Shown here in pieces: positions 1 to 9,280 of a stretch of 64,000 nucleotides of DNA. Within the stretch, counting starts at the first letter, position 1. Each line of letters begins with the position of its first letter. The notes under the pieces were generated by a model. That model made no database searches, was not told the origin of the DNA, and saw nothing but the letters and a program-made list of their open reading frames with translations. This DNA comes from Pseudofrankia coriaricola (GTDB taxonomy: Bacteria > Actinomycetota > Actinomycetes > Frankiales > Frankiaceae): the NCBI RefSeq assembly GCF_001854805.1, contig NZ_MBLO01000235.1:124001-188000 (forward strand). The letters run 5' to 3'. The translations under genes and the position numbers were made by a program.

Positions 1-141
1 ATCGTCGTACTGCGCTACGGTCCTACCGCGGCGCTCGACCGACAGATCCGCGACATCCTCGATGACACGACGAGATATCGCCAGATCGCGCAGGTACCAG
101 ATGCCAGCGGTTGGACCATCTGGCGCCGGGTCGCCCCCTGA
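1..141 (+). CDS. C-terminal end of an unidentified protein (5' truncated by window)
   Basis: An open frame runs from the first base to a TGA at 139-141 and gives 46 residues ending in IWRRVAP. The start lies outside the window. The segment is hydrophilic and has no catalytic motif I can name. Its position, convergent with the GH26/GT2 polysaccharide pair, would fit the cytosolic or periplasmic tail of a membrane glycosyltransferase, but this is a guess from context. Codon use matches neighbouring genes, so I regard it as real coding sequence. Confidence 0.5.
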   Translation: MVVLRYGPTAALDRQIRDILDDTTRYRQIAQVPDASGWTIWRRVAP

Positions 142-212
142 CCTTGCTCTGATCTCGCCCTGACCCTTGCCGGCGTACGCCGAGATTGGCCGAAGGCAGC
201 AGAGGGCCAAGG

Positions 213-1331
213 TCAGCGGAGCGGCGCCAGGGTCAACCGGGGCTTGTTCCCTCGCTGCCAGGTCACGTCGTAGCGCGGATCGGCGGCGCCAGCCGCGAAT
301 GCCCGCGCGGCCGTGGGTGACACGGCCACCCGCCAGTCGGTCTCCTTCATGGCCTCCTGCCAGATGACACCGATGATCTCCGGGTGCCGAGGAAGGGAGT
401 CGAAGAGCTGGGCGATCCATTCAGCCTTGCGCCCCGCCCCGTCGGCCGCGCCCGTCTCCGTGATCACGATCGGCTTCGGGGTGATCCGCGAGACCTCGGC
501 GATGCTGCTGTCGAACAGCTCGTCGAAGGACCTGTAGGCCTCAAGGCCCGCCGTGCCGTAGTAGCCGGAGAAGCCCACCCAGTCCACATACGCGTCGCCC
601 GGATAGAGCTCGGCGAGCGGGGTGGAGTTCTGGTAGCTGATGTTCGGGCTCCAGATCCATACGACGTTCCTCGCCCCCTCCGCCGCGAAGATGTCATGGA
701 CGTGGCGCCAGGCCCGGACATAGTCCCCAGGCTTGTTGCCGTTCGCCTGTTCGGACCATGGGTACCAGTAACCGTTCATCTCGTGCGCGAACCGCATGCC
801 GATCGTGTAGTCGAGTTTCTTGACTCCGCGCGCCCAAGACCGGATGTAGGAGTCGAAGGAGCCGTCGATGATCCTGCTGAGCTGGTATTTTGGTTGTTCG
901 CCGCGGAGCTTGTCGTTCATGGGCACGACGGTGTAGTCCCACGGCTCCCAGGCCACTATCGGCATCATCCCCAGGCGCGCGACCTTGTCCAGCGCGTCGG
1001 CACTGAAACCGTCCGCGGCCCAGCCCTGGGAGAACTGGTAGGCCCGAGGCCGGTAGGTCGTCGTCCGGGCGAAGTCCGCGGCGGCGCCGAAGTCGTGGAC
1101 TCCCTCGGCGGTCATGATGCCGAGGAAGACCTTTCCCCAGTCGGGGAAGACCGTCGCGGGGCCCGCCGGGTCCGGGATGGCGGAAGGCGGCATGAGATCC
1201 GCTGGCAGCTCGCCGGCCAGCGTCGCCGGCGGTGTCTCGGCTCCGGCCAGGTTCGGCGCCACCCGAAAGACATAGCCGGCGAGCGCGAGCACCAGGACCA
1301 GGCCGAGCACCCGCGGCACCGCGAGCCTCAC
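213..1331 (-). CDS. Secreted or membrane-anchored glycoside hydrolase, GH26-like
   Basis: The 372-residue protein has an N-terminal hydrophobic segment (about residues 5-22), which is a signal peptide or anchor, so the enzyme acts outside the membrane. The fold carries the GH26 signatures: FAHEMNGYWYPW holds the presumed acid/base Glu184, and VITETG the presumed nucleophile Glu292. GH26 enzymes cleave beta-mannans or mixed-linkage beta-glucans. The GTG start overlaps the stop of the upstream GT2 synthase by 4 bp (GTGA), so the two are translationally coupled. The pairing resembles BcsA with its BcsZ glucanase: a synthase plus a hydrolase trimming the same polymer. The substrate is inferred, not shown. 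Confidence 0.85.
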   Translation of the reverse strand: MRLAVPRVLGLVLVLALAGYVFRVAPNLAGAETPPATLAGELPADLMPPSAIPDPAGPATVFPDWGKVFLGIMTAEGVHDFGAAADFARTTTYRPRAYQFSQGWAADGFSADALDKVARLGMMPIVAWEPWDYTVVPMNDKLRGEQPKYQLSRIIDGSFDSYIRSWARGVKKLDYTIGMRFAHEMNGYWYPWSEQANGNKPGDYVRAWRHVHDIFAAEGARNVVWIWSPNISYQNSTPLAELYPGDAYVDWVGFSGYYGTAGLEAYRSFDELFDSSIAEVSRITPKPIVITETGAADGAGRKAEWIAQLFDSLPRHPEIIGVIWQEAMKETDWRVAVSPTAARAFAAGAADPRYDVTWQRGNKPRLTLAPLR

Positions 1332-3217
1332 CGCGCGCCTTCCTTGCCCGGAGTCTTCTCGGCCAGCCGCGGGGCCAGCAGGAGCTGGTTCTCCACCCGG
1401 TCCGAGGCGGCGGGCGCGGGTATGCGCGGCACCGCCGCGGGCAGGTCACCGGATGCGGGCACGTCATCAGATGTCGTGGCCCCACCGCGCGCGGCGATTC
1501 TTCCCACCGCGGCGATCAGGGGCGGGGACATCCCCACCACGAGGCTGAGGAGCGCCCAGGCCTGCGGGGTGGCGTAGTGGCGGTTCACGGCGAGGTTGAC
1601 GCCCAGCAGGGCCCCGGCGATGGCTGCCCAGGCGAGGTGCAGACGGAACGTGCGAAGCGACTCGCTGCTGCGCAGCTCTCCCTTGGCGGTGACCGCGTAG
1701 GCCAGCGGCCGGCGCAGCAGCGCGGCGAACGCGGCGGACACGTAGATCGGCCCGGCGAACAGCGTCAGAGCCATACCGGATATCCCGGCCTCACGTCTTT
1801 CGTGATCGGCGAGGTTGAATCGGCGAAGCCACAGCCAAACGCTGAGCCAGCTGCCCAGGCTCGCTGACCACAGCGTCAGCCACGGATCACCGGGCAGGCT
1901 GATCGCGGTGGCGCCGAAAATCAGGTAGGCGATCGTTGCCAGGCTGCCGAACAGCAGGCTCATGGCGACGCTCGGATAGTAGAACTGCACCATTCCGTAC
2001 AGCAGCCGCTGGCGGGCGCGCAGCCTGATCCCGGCCTTCGCCCGGCGGCGCAGCTTGACGTCCCAGACGCCGTACGCCCATCGTTTCTGCTGGTTGAAGT
2101 AGTCGGTCCAGGTGGTCGGCCCCTCGCCGATCGCGATCACGTCGGGCGTGTAGACACCCTTCCAGGGGTTTCCGGTCGCCGGGTTGACCGTGCCCTGTAC
2201 CCGCATGCTGGTCAGGTGGTCCTCGATGATCGAGTCCTGGTAGCCGCCGATCTGTCGCCAGGCGTCCGGGCGGTAGAGGTGGTTGGTGCCGATCAACAGC
2301 GGCGCGTCCAGGCCGTTTCCGCCCCGTTCGATCACGCCGTTGAAGAGGTACTGCTGCATCGAGGCCCCGCGCGCCACCCAGTTCTCACGCATGTTCCCGT
2401 AGACCTGGGGAGCCACGACAAAGGCGACGTCCGGATCGCGGAAGTAGCCCAGGGTGCGTTCCAGGAAACAGGTCAGTGGCACGTGGTCGGGATCCATCTG
2501 GGCCACCACGTCATAGTGGCTCTCGTGTTCGGCGCGCCAGGCGTTGTGATTGCCGGACTTGCTTCGGACCCGGAACTCGCCGCTGGGCTGGTTGTACTCG
2601 GGGCGTCCTTTGCGGCTGAAGTGCATGATCCCCAGCTCGTCCGCGATCCGCCGGACCTCCGGATCGTCCTCCTCGTCCAGGATCCACGGTGTCAGGAAAC
2701 CGTCGGGGTAGGAGATCTCCCGCATCGCCCGCAGGGTCCGGGCCACGACGGAGATTGGTTCCTTCGACGGAACGATCGTGGTGAGCACCGCCACCCGCAG
2801 CCCCGGGGGCGGGGTGAACGGTACGGGGTCCTTGGCGTTCCAGGCGAGTATCCAGATGACAGTGACCTGAACGAGTCTGATGACCTCGACGAGGATGACG
2901 AGGCAGAAACTCACCCGGGCCAGGGTCAGCCGCCAGTCGCCGATCCCGATCACGCCGGGGCCGGGCACGTGCGCCGGCAGCAGCAGCCATCCGATGAGCA
3001 GCAGGTCCACCAGCGCGGTGAAGGCGAACAGGAGGGTGAGGGCGAACCGGCGGCCCGGCGGCACGACGGAGCGGAACTCCACCCGCGGGCTCTCGCCCCG
3101 CGGAGCGGACAGGGGTCCACATGCCTCGGCGCAGCGCGCATAGGCGTCCCACACCGTGAGGTTGCGGCGGGCGTGCTTCGCCACCGGCCGCGCGGGTTTC
3201 CGCCCGGCTACCGCCAT
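1328..3217 (-). CDS. Membrane family-2 glycosyltransferase, cellulose-synthase-like
   Basis: This 629-residue processive GT2 has two N-terminal membrane segments, a cytosolic catalytic domain and several C-terminal membrane segments. Visible motifs are DPD (about residues 242-244), ED in the TED position (332-333) and QQKRW (376-380), the Q(Q/R)xRW signature of processive beta-glycan synthases. I chose ATG at 3215-3217 because AGGGGG lies 5-6 bases upstream; an in-frame start 33 bp further upstream lacks this. It is coupled to the GH26 hydrolase downstream. No PilZ domain is visible, so c-di-GMP control of the BcsA type is not indicated. It probably polymerises and exports an exopolysaccharide; the sugar is unknown. 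Confidence 0.85.
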   Translation of the reverse strand: MAVAGRKPARPVAKHARRNLTVWDAYARCAEACGPLSAPRGESPRVEFRSVVPPGRRFALTLLFAFTALVDLLLIGWLLLPAHVPGPGVIGIGDWRLTLARVSFCLVILVEVIRLVQVTVIWILAWNAKDPVPFTPPPGLRVAVLTTIVPSKEPISVVARTLRAMREISYPDGFLTPWILDEEDDPEVRRIADELGIMHFSRKGRPEYNQPSGEFRVRSKSGNHNAWRAEHESHYDVVAQMDPDHVPLTCFLERTLGYFRDPDVAFVVAPQVYGNMRENWVARGASMQQYLFNGVIERGGNGLDAPLLIGTNHLYRPDAWRQIGGYQDSIIEDHLTSMRVQGTVNPATGNPWKGVYTPDVIAIGEGPTTWTDYFNQQKRWAYGVWDVKLRRRAKAGIRLRARQRLLYGMVQFYYPSVAMSLLFGSLATIAYLIFGATAISLPGDPWLTLWSASLGSWLSVWLWLRRFNLADHERREAGISGMALTLFAGPIYVSAAFAALLRRPLAYAVTAKGELRSSESLRTFRLHLAWAAIAGALLGVNLAVNRHYATPQAWALLSLVVGMSPPLIAAVGRIAARGGATTSDDVPASGDLPAAVPRIPAPAASDRVENQLLLAPRLAEKTPGKEGAR

Positions 3218-3292
3218 AGCTTCCCCCTCGCCATGGGCCGCCCTGACCACCTGGCTCCTGGTGCGGAATCAGCGAGCCGACAGGGACGTGAG

Positions 3293-3328
3293 CTTTGTTA
3301 CGTCAGAAGGCTTTGTTACGTCAGAAGG
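3293..3328. repeat. 18-bp perfect tandem repeat upstream of the GT2/GH26 operon
   Basis: CTTTGTTACGTCAGAAGG occurs twice head to tail (3293-3310 and 3311-3328). Each unit carries the near-palindrome TTACGTCA. It lies 76-111 bp upstream of the GT2 start in a 450-bp intergenic stretch, which suggests a tandem operator, but no regulator is identified. Confidence 0.7.
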
Positions 3329-3676
3329 CAGTGCCCCGCGCCTCGACAGCTGTCGCCGAACGCGTTTGGTGATCGCCTCGCAAGGCCGTGAAACATCGAG
3401 CGGGCACCGGAGGGGGCGGGAGGTCTGGACTCTCGGCGGGATGGCTCCGAATGGTCGTCGAGCACTGGTCCACCGGCTGGCCGGACACGTACGACCACGG
3501 TGGACTGGAACAGGGTGATCCCGAACAGGAACGACCTGAAGGGCCGCCTTCTGGGCACTTTAGCGAAGCGGTCGCGCGCACGGACAGGAGGGTGCCGTTC
3601 GCCGCCGGTCGCCGGCCGGGCGGCGGCGGGCACCGTACGGTATCCACAGAGGGAAAACCGTGATCACGCGAAGAGG
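3329..3676. other. Intergenic region between GT2 operon promoter and kinase 3' end
   Basis: Several short overlapping reading frames occur here on both strands, but none has a recognisable domain or a convincing start. I see no gene, RNA or strong hairpin. Confidence 0.5.
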
Positions 3677-5875
3677 TCATCCGACGCGCACTGCGTAGAG
3701 TTCGTTGTCGTCGGTCCCGAAGTAGGCGATGCCGTCGGCGACCGCGACCGTGTGCACTCCGCTGCTGGCCGGGTACGCCCACCGCTGGGCCCCCGTGGCG
3801 GCGTCGATGGCGTAAAGATTGGCATCGCTGCTGCCGAGGTAGACGGTGTTACCGACCACCGTCGGCGCGCTGACGTCCCCCGCGGCGCGGAACGTCCACA
3901 GTTTTTCCCCGCTTGTGGCGCGAAGCGCGTGCAGGGTCCGATCATTACCGCCCATATAGACAACACCATTGGCGATGGTCGGCCCGGCACCGACGGAGAC
4001 GCCGCCGAATGTCCAGGCCTTGTTCCCGCTGCCGGCGTCGACGGCGTAAAGGGTTCCATCGCCACTGCCGAAGTAGACCATCCCGCCCATCACGCCGGGA
4101 ATACCGGACACCGCGCCGGAGGTGGGAAACTTCCATCTCTGCTCTCCGCTGGAGGCGTCCACGGCGTAAAGATTGGTGTCACTGCTGCCGACGTACACGG
4201 TCTCACCGGCCATGGTCGGTGAATGCGTGTCGTTCTCGGTCGGAAACTTCCACCGGAGCGTGCCGGCGACCGCATCGACGGCGTACAGGTGGAAATCGGC
4301 GCTGCCGACATACACGACGCCCCCGCCCCCCACCGCGGTGTGTACGATCCCGCCGGTCTGGTATGCCCAGCGCTGCTGGCCCGTGACGGCGTCGATGGCG
4401 TACAGATTGGTGTCGTCGGCGCCGAGGTAGACCACCCCGCCGAGGGTGAAGGGAGCCGATCCGAGCGCGGCGTTGGTCCTGTACTTCCACGCCGCTGCCC
4501 CGGTCGATGTCCGAAGCGCGTACAAGGTGCCGTCGTTGCTGGACACGTATACGAAGTCGCCCGCGACCCGGGGGCGGGAGAACGTGGTGCCAACCGTGCG
4601 GAATTTCCAGCGCAGGGTCCTGGACGCAGGAGCGTCGTCGTCGAGAAGCAGCCAGGCGGTCGTTCCGGCGGCGGCGGCGCCCGCCGCGCCCACCGCGCCG
4701 ATCGCGCCGATCAGCAGCCGGCGGCGGCTGGGCCGCGGTTGCCGAGATGGCTGGAGAGGTGGTTCCTCGGGAGTCGTGCGGGCCCAGGAGAAGGGCGCGG
4801 GCTCCGCGGGTTCCTGGCGGACCGTCGGCTCGCCCGCGACGGGGATGGGCGTGGGGGAGATGCTCTGTTCCCGCGTCGCCATGTCCGCCGACCCGCGCGC
4901 GCCGGATGGAGTGGCCCCCGGGGGTCGGCTGTCGGTCGGGGGATTCGGCGGGATGGGCGTCGTTCCCAGCGGGGCCGGCGTCGGTCCCATCAGGGGCGGC
5001 GGTGTTTCGATCGTGATCGGCGCCTGGGCGAAGGCGGCGGCCAGCCAGCCCGGCGGGAACATGTCCGCGGCGCCCTGCCCGCCGGTCAGTTCCCTGAGGA
5101 TGGTGGCCAGATCAGGCCGCCTGGCGGGGTCCTTGGACAGGCAGGCGGCCAACAGAGGCCGCAGCTCGTCCGGTACCTGGGCTAGTTCCGGCGGAGCATG
5201 CACGCTCCGGTAGAGCATCGCGGGCACGGACCCGACGCCGAACGGACCGGTTCCGGTGACGGTGAACGCGAGGACCGCGCCGAACGCGAAAATGTCGGTC
5301 GGCGGCCCGACCGGTTTACCCTGCACCTGTTCTGGCGACATGAATCCCGGCGAGCCCATCATGGCGCCGGCATGGGTGAGGGTCCCCGAATCCGCGAGCG
5401 AGGATATCCCGAAGTCGATCAGACGGGGACCGTCGGGTGCGAGCAGCACGTTGGCGGGTTTGAGGTCCCGATGGATCAGGCCGGCGGCGTGGACGGCGGT
5501 GAGTGCCTCCGCCAGCGCGGCGCCGAGCGCTCGCACGGACGCCATCGGAAGCGGTCCGGCATCATGGATCGCGGCGTTGAGGGACGGGCCCGGAATGAAG
5601 GCGGTGGCCAGCCAGGGCGGATCCGCGTCGAGATCGGCGTCAATGACCGGCGCCGCGAAGAATCCGCTCACAGCCCTGGATGCGGCCACCTCACGGGCGA
5701 ACCGCTGACGGATGTGCGTCTCCTGGACGAGATCTGGCCGGATAACCTTGATGGCCACCCGGCGTCCGCTCGGCGAGAAGGCGAGATACACCCGTCCCAT
5801 ACCGCCGCTGCCCAGTACGGCCGCGAGCCGATAACTTCCAACCGTCGGCGGGTCGTTCGGACCCAATGCCTCCAA
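3677..5875 (-). CDS. Transmembrane Ser/Thr protein kinase with PQQ-type beta-propeller
   Basis: The 732-residue PknB-type kinase has a G-loop GSGGMG, Lys43 in VAIKVI, catalytic HRDLKPAN (Asp137), DFG (Asp154) and a SPEQ activation-segment end, giving a kinase domain over about residues 14-270. A Pro-rich linker and one membrane segment (387-411) follow. The outer part (about 420-732) has seven to eight repeats of the form NLYAIDAxTGxxRW, typical of a PQQ/pyrrolo-quinoline beta-propeller, and probably senses an extracellular ligand. I prefer the TTG start at 5873-5875, which has GGAGGGAG 5-6 bases upstream; a GTG 30 bp upstream lacks a ribosome site. The propeller repeats are also visible in the DNA at 3680-4560. 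Confidence 0.92.
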   Translation of the reverse strand: MEALGPNDPPTVGSYRLAAVLGSGGMGRVYLAFSPSGRRVAIKVIRPDLVQETHIRQRFAREVAASRAVSGFFAAPVIDADLDADPPWLATAFIPGPSLNAAIHDAGPLPMASVRALGAALAEALTAVHAAGLIHRDLKPANVLLAPDGPRLIDFGISSLADSGTLTHAGAMMGSPGFMSPEQVQGKPVGPPTDIFAFGAVLAFTVTGTGPFGVGSVPAMLYRSVHAPPELAQVPDELRPLLAACLSKDPARRPDLATILRELTGGQGAADMFPPGWLAAAFAQAPITIETPPPLMGPTPAPLGTTPIPPNPPTDSRPPGATPSGARGSADMATREQSISPTPIPVAGEPTVRQEPAEPAPFSWARTTPEEPPLQPSRQPRPSRRRLLIGAIGAVGAAGAAAAGTTAWLLLDDDAPASRTLRWKFRTVGTTFSRPRVAGDFVYVSSNDGTLYALRTSTGAAAWKYRTNAALGSAPFTLGGVVYLGADDTNLYAIDAVTGQQRWAYQTGGIVHTAVGGGGVVYVGSADFHLYAVDAVAGTLRWKFPTENDTHSPTMAGETVYVGSSDTNLYAVDASSGEQRWKFPTSGAVSGIPGVMGGMVYFGSGDGTLYAVDAGSGNKAWTFGGVSVGAGPTIANGVVYMGGNDRTLHALRATSGEKLWTFRAAGDVSAPTVVGNTVYLGSSDANLYAIDAATGAQRWAYPASSGVHTVAVADGIAYFGTDDNELYAVRVG

Positions 5876-6277
5876 GGCCGCTCCCTCCCCGCGCCGCCGG
5901 ACCACGGCTTCTCGGCCCGGTGGAAACTCTACCTGCAGAGATCGGTGGGCAGACCGCGCCCGGCGCGGTATCCGTTCAGGTATCCGCCGATCCCGCTTCT
6001 GGCCGTCGCGGGGCAGGAGATGACTTCGAGTGGGTGTTCCGTGGCACGCTCGTTTTCAGGTTTCCGACCCATGGATTACTGTCTGTAGTCATGAAGTGTG
6101 ATCGTCGCCCGTGGTGTTACGGCTGGTGTATCCGACCATGACACAGTGTTCGGCTGCTGTGTCCCGCTCGCCCACGGCGATACGACGAGAACGCCGGCCG
6201 AGTCGCACGGCTCGGTTCACCCTCCGGACAGCTCTGTCCGGAGGACGACAGATCGACAGCCGGGTTAAGGCGCGCGG
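5876..6277. other. Intergenic region, kinase upstream and ATPase downstream, with two inverted repeats
   Basis: About 400 bp without a supported gene. It holds an inverted repeat GACACAG-N10-CTGTGTC (6140-6163) and the hairpin at 6222-6243 listed separately. The A+T content around 6030-6110 is somewhat higher, as expected for the kinase promoter, but no clear -35/-10 pair stands out. Confidence 0.5.
6222..6243 (-). terminator. Perfect inverted repeat just past the ATPase stop
   Basis: CTCCGGACAG and CTGTCCGGAG form 10-bp perfect arms around 2 bases. The hairpin lies 34 bp beyond the stop of the minus-strand ATPase gene and has no T-run, like many actinobacterial terminators. An operator is the alternative. 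Confidence 0.6.
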
Positions 6278-6724
6278 CTAGCGACCAAGCCAGAACCAGA
6301 CGGTCTTCCCCCCGTCACTGTGTACGTTCGTGCCCCAGTCGGCCGCGAGCGTCGCGACAAGGTGGAGGCCGCGGCCGCCGGACGCGCCCAGGCTCACCGG
6401 CCAGTGAACCGGCCACCGGCGGCTGTCGGCGTCGCGGACGCCGAACCAGATCACCAGTTCGCCGGCCCGGACCTCGACCTCGGCCGCGCTGTCCGCGTGC
6501 ACGACCGCGTTGGTGACGATTTCGCTCAGCAGCAGGATCGCGTCGTCGACCAGGGCCGGTTCGCATCCGTGGCGGGTTAACACCTCGGCCGCCCGCCGCC
6601 GGGCGGTCCGGGGCGACTCGGGACTGGCCGGCACCGCGAATACATCGAGTACCGCGCCCCGTGGGGGACTCTGGGAAGGTCGCAGAGAGCGCGGCTCGCC
6701 CGTCGGCGGGACAGTCAGACCCAC
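6278..6724 (-). CDS. RsbW-like ATP-binding (GHKL) serine kinase / anti-sigma regulator
   Basis: This small 148-residue protein is a stand-alone HATPase_c domain. It has the N-box LSEIVTNAVVHA, a VRDADSR segment in the G1 position and GGRGLHLVATLA in the G2 position. Such proteins bind anti-sigma antagonists or sigma factors and form partner-switching modules with SpoIIE-type phosphatases. The gene lies 80 bp downstream of the SpoIIE phosphatase gene on the same strand, so the two probably form one antagonistic pair. The start is a GTG with only a weak ribosome site. No cognate STAS protein or sigma factor is in the window. Confidence 0.85.
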   Translation of the reverse strand: MGLTVPPTGEPRSLRPSQSPPRGAVLDVFAVPASPESPRTARRRAAEVLTRHGCEPALVDDAILLLSEIVTNAVVHADSAAEVEVRAGELVIWFGVRDADSRRWPVHWPVSLGASGGRGLHLVATLAADWGTNVHSDGGKTVWFWLGR

Positions 6725-6804
6725 GGCGCGACCACCTTCTCTCGATCCGCCTGAAAGATGCCGATGCGGGTCGTACCCGGCCGAACGGCGCTATCACCCC
6801 GCAG

Positions 6805-9186
6805 TTATGCCAGCAGTTCGACGATGACCAGACAGGTGTCGTCGTCGGTGTCCGGCGTGCAGTGCGCGAGCAGGAAGTCCGCCCGTCGCCCGACGTCCGG
6901 GTGGGGCGCGGCGGCGAGACGCAGCAGGTCACGCAGCGACTCGTCGAGGCCGGTGCCCCGCCGCTCGACGAGTCCGTCGGTGTAGAGCAGCAGGGCGTCG
7001 CCGGGTGTGAGCTGCGTGACGGTCTCCTCGTAGGAGACGTCGGGATCGACACCCAGCAGCAGGCCGTCGGGGACCGGGAGCGCCTCGGCCCGGCCGTCGC
7101 GGACGAGGACGGGGGGCAGGTGCCCGGCGCGTGCCCAGCGTAGGGCGCGGTCCTCCGGCCGGTAGAGGCCGCAGACGACGGTGGCGGTGATGTCGTCGGT
7201 GAGGTGGCAGGCGACGTTGTTCAGCCACCGCAGCAGCTGCCCGGGCCCGGCGCCGGTGACGGCGAGGCCTCGCAGGCCGTTGCGCAGCGCCGTCATCCCC
7301 GCGACCGACCGGATGCTGTGGCCGGCGACGTCGCCGACGGCCAGCAGGATCTGCCCGTCGGGCAGCACTATCGCGTCGTACCAGTCGCCGCCGACCAGGC
7401 TCTCCTGCTCGGCGGGCCGGTAACGGACGGCTACGGCGAGGCCGCTGGTGGTCAGCAGCGGCTGGGCCTCCGGGAGGATCGCCTTCTGGAGGGCGAGCGC
7501 GAGCATGTGCTGGCTCGCGGCCCGCGCCTCGGAGTCCGCGAGCTGGCTCTGCGTGGCGTGCAGGACGAGCTCGGTCCGGTACTGGTCGGTGAGGTCCTGG
7601 TAGACCCCGCGGACGCCGATCAGGGTGCCGGCGGTGTCGGTGACCGGCTCGGCGAACGTGCGCCAGTGCCGCAGCCCGCCGTCGGGCAGCAGGACGCGGA
7701 ACGAGGCGGTCGCAGCCCGGCCGAGCCGTAGCAGCGCCGCGCGGAAGTGCTCGAACGCGTCCCGGTCCTCGGCGTGGACGTGCGGGTGCAGGTCCTCGAG
7801 CGCGATCGGCGGCGCCGAACGCGGGAGGTGGAAGAGGTCGTAGGTGTTGTCCGTCCACCGGATGGCCCCGCTGCCGACGTCCTCCTGCCAGCCGCCGAAA
7901 CCGCCGAGCCGCTGGACGTGGGTGCCCAGCGAGGCTGGCGCGTCCGCCCCGTCGGTGAACCGCCAGCTGATCGCGACCCCGTCGGCGTGCCTGGTCACGC
8001 GGATGTCCATCTCGCGGCTGACGATCACGTCGCCGACCAGGCAGAGCAGCATCGTGCGGTCGGCCGCGTACGGGGCGCCGGTGCTCAGCACGTCGACCGC
8101 CCGGCCGAACAGGCCGTCGTCCGCGCCCATCAGGGGATAGAGGTCGAGCAGCCGGGCGCCGCGCACCTCGTCCGCGGGCAGCCGGGCGGGGTCGACGAAG
8201 TCGCGGTTGACATAGGTGACCCGGAAGTCGACGACCTCGCCGGCGTTGTCGCGCATGGCCTGGGCGAGCAGGACCGAGCCGGCGAGCCCGTCCAGCAGGG
8301 CCGGCAGCCAGGCATCCGGCACCCGTCCGCCGTCGCCGCCGCCGGCGGTGGCGGTGGCGGTGGCGGTGGCGGCATCGGCGCCGGCCGGGCCGTCGCCCTC
8401 CTCGACGCGCGGCCGCAGCGCGCGCTGGCAGACGTCGGCGAGGGCGGCGAGCTCCCGCAGCAGGCGGGTGCCGTCGGCCTCCATCGGCCGCGTCCAGCAG
8501 ATCTCGACCGCGCCCACCAGGGTGCCGGCGTTCAGCAGCGGCAGCGCGGCCCGGGCCCCGCTCCACGATCCCAGCCGCGGAGGTGCCGGCGGATCGGTGG
8601 CCCCGTTGTCTGGAGGCGTTCCGGCCGGCCACCACACCGGCTGCCCCTGGGCGACCGCCCTGGTGGGCGCGCAGTCCAGCTGTGGGGGTATCCGCCGCCA
8701 GCGGCTCGCGTCGAGCGCCGTGAGGCCGTGCTGTCCCACCAGGGTGAGCGCGCCGTCCGGTTCCAGCATCCAGAGCGCGATGGCGCAGGCTCCATGGGCG
8801 GCGAGGCCTTCCTGCAGCACCGCCCGGGCGACCGCGTCACCGTCCGCGGCGTGGTCCGCCGTCGTGGCGGCGCGCCAGAGCCGCCGCCACGCTCCCGCCT
8901 TCGCGGGGGCGCCGGCGACGGTCGGCCGTGGCTCGCCCAGCAGCTCGGCGGCGAACTCGGCGGGGCTGACGCCGGCGGTGTGCGCCAGCCGCTGGAGCTG
9001 GTCGGCGGCGTCGGCCGGGGAGGCGCCCAGCCGCGCCATGAGGAGGCCGACGGCCAGGTCCACGAGGTGGGCGCCGGAGGCCCGGGCTTCTAGCTCGAAG
9101 ATCCGCTGCCGTTGCCGGATGACGATGTCGAGGAGCCGGTTGCGGCGTTCTGGCGACGGCTCGGGCTCCTGCGGCGTTCGGGCCAC
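6805..9186 (-). CDS. ANTAR-GAF-PAS-PAS-SpoIIE (PP2C) phosphatase
   Basis: This 793-residue cytosolic sensor phosphatase has, in order, an ANTAR-like helical segment (about residues 10-75), a GAF domain (about 85-240), two PAS domains (the second includes IRWTDNTYDLFHLP) and a C-terminal SpoIIE/PP2C domain with GGDWYDA and VGDVAGHS metal-binding motifs. I place the start at GTG 9184-9186, behind AGAGGAG; the open frame extends 150 bp further but lacks SpoIIE-family similarity or a ribosome site there. Between GAF and PAS is a (Thr-Ala)n tract encoded by a GGTGGC hexamer repeat (about 8340-8370). It probably dephosphorylates a STAS partner opposed by the neighbouring ATPase. Confidence 0.88.
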   Translation of the reverse strand: MARTPQEPEPSPERRNRLLDIVIRQRQRIFELEARASGAHLVDLAVGLLMARLGASPADAADQLQRLAHTAGVSPAEFAAELLGEPRPTVAGAPAKAGAWRRLWRAATTADHAADGDAVARAVLQEGLAAHGACAIALWMLEPDGALTLVGQHGLTALDASRWRRIPPQLDCAPTRAVAQGQPVWWPAGTPPDNGATDPPAPPRLGSWSGARAALPLLNAGTLVGAVEICWTRPMEADGTRLLRELAALADVCQRALRPRVEEGDGPAGADAATATATATAGGGDGGRVPDAWLPALLDGLAGSVLLAQAMRDNAGEVVDFRVTYVNRDFVDPARLPADEVRGARLLDLYPLMGADDGLFGRAVDVLSTGAPYAADRTMLLCLVGDVIVSREMDIRVTRHADGVAISWRFTDGADAPASLGTHVQRLGGFGGWQEDVGSGAIRWTDNTYDLFHLPRSAPPIALEDLHPHVHAEDRDAFEHFRAALLRLGRAATASFRVLLPDGGLRHWRTFAEPVTDTAGTLIGVRGVYQDLTDQYRTELVLHATQSQLADSEARAASQHMLALALQKAILPEAQPLLTTSGLAVAVRYRPAEQESLVGGDWYDAIVLPDGQILLAVGDVAGHSIRSVAGMTALRNGLRGLAVTGAGPGQLLRWLNNVACHLTDDITATVVCGLYRPEDRALRWARAGHLPPVLVRDGRAEALPVPDGLLLGVDPDVSYEETVTQLTPGDALLLYTDGLVERRGTGLDESLRDLLRLAAAPHPDVGRRADFLLAHCTPDTDDDTCLVIVELLA

Positions 9187-9280
9187 CCTTCTCCTCTTGC
9201 TTGCCCCCGTGAAGGCTTCCCACCTGCGGGCCGCTATGGCGCCGCTTACCCTACTGGGATGCCATTGATAGCTGGGTGAC

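Noticed and set aside
8340-8370. GGTGGC hexamer repeat as a possible phase-variation tract
   Set aside because: Unit changes are multiples of three and encode a Thr-Ala linker, so they would not switch the gene on or off.
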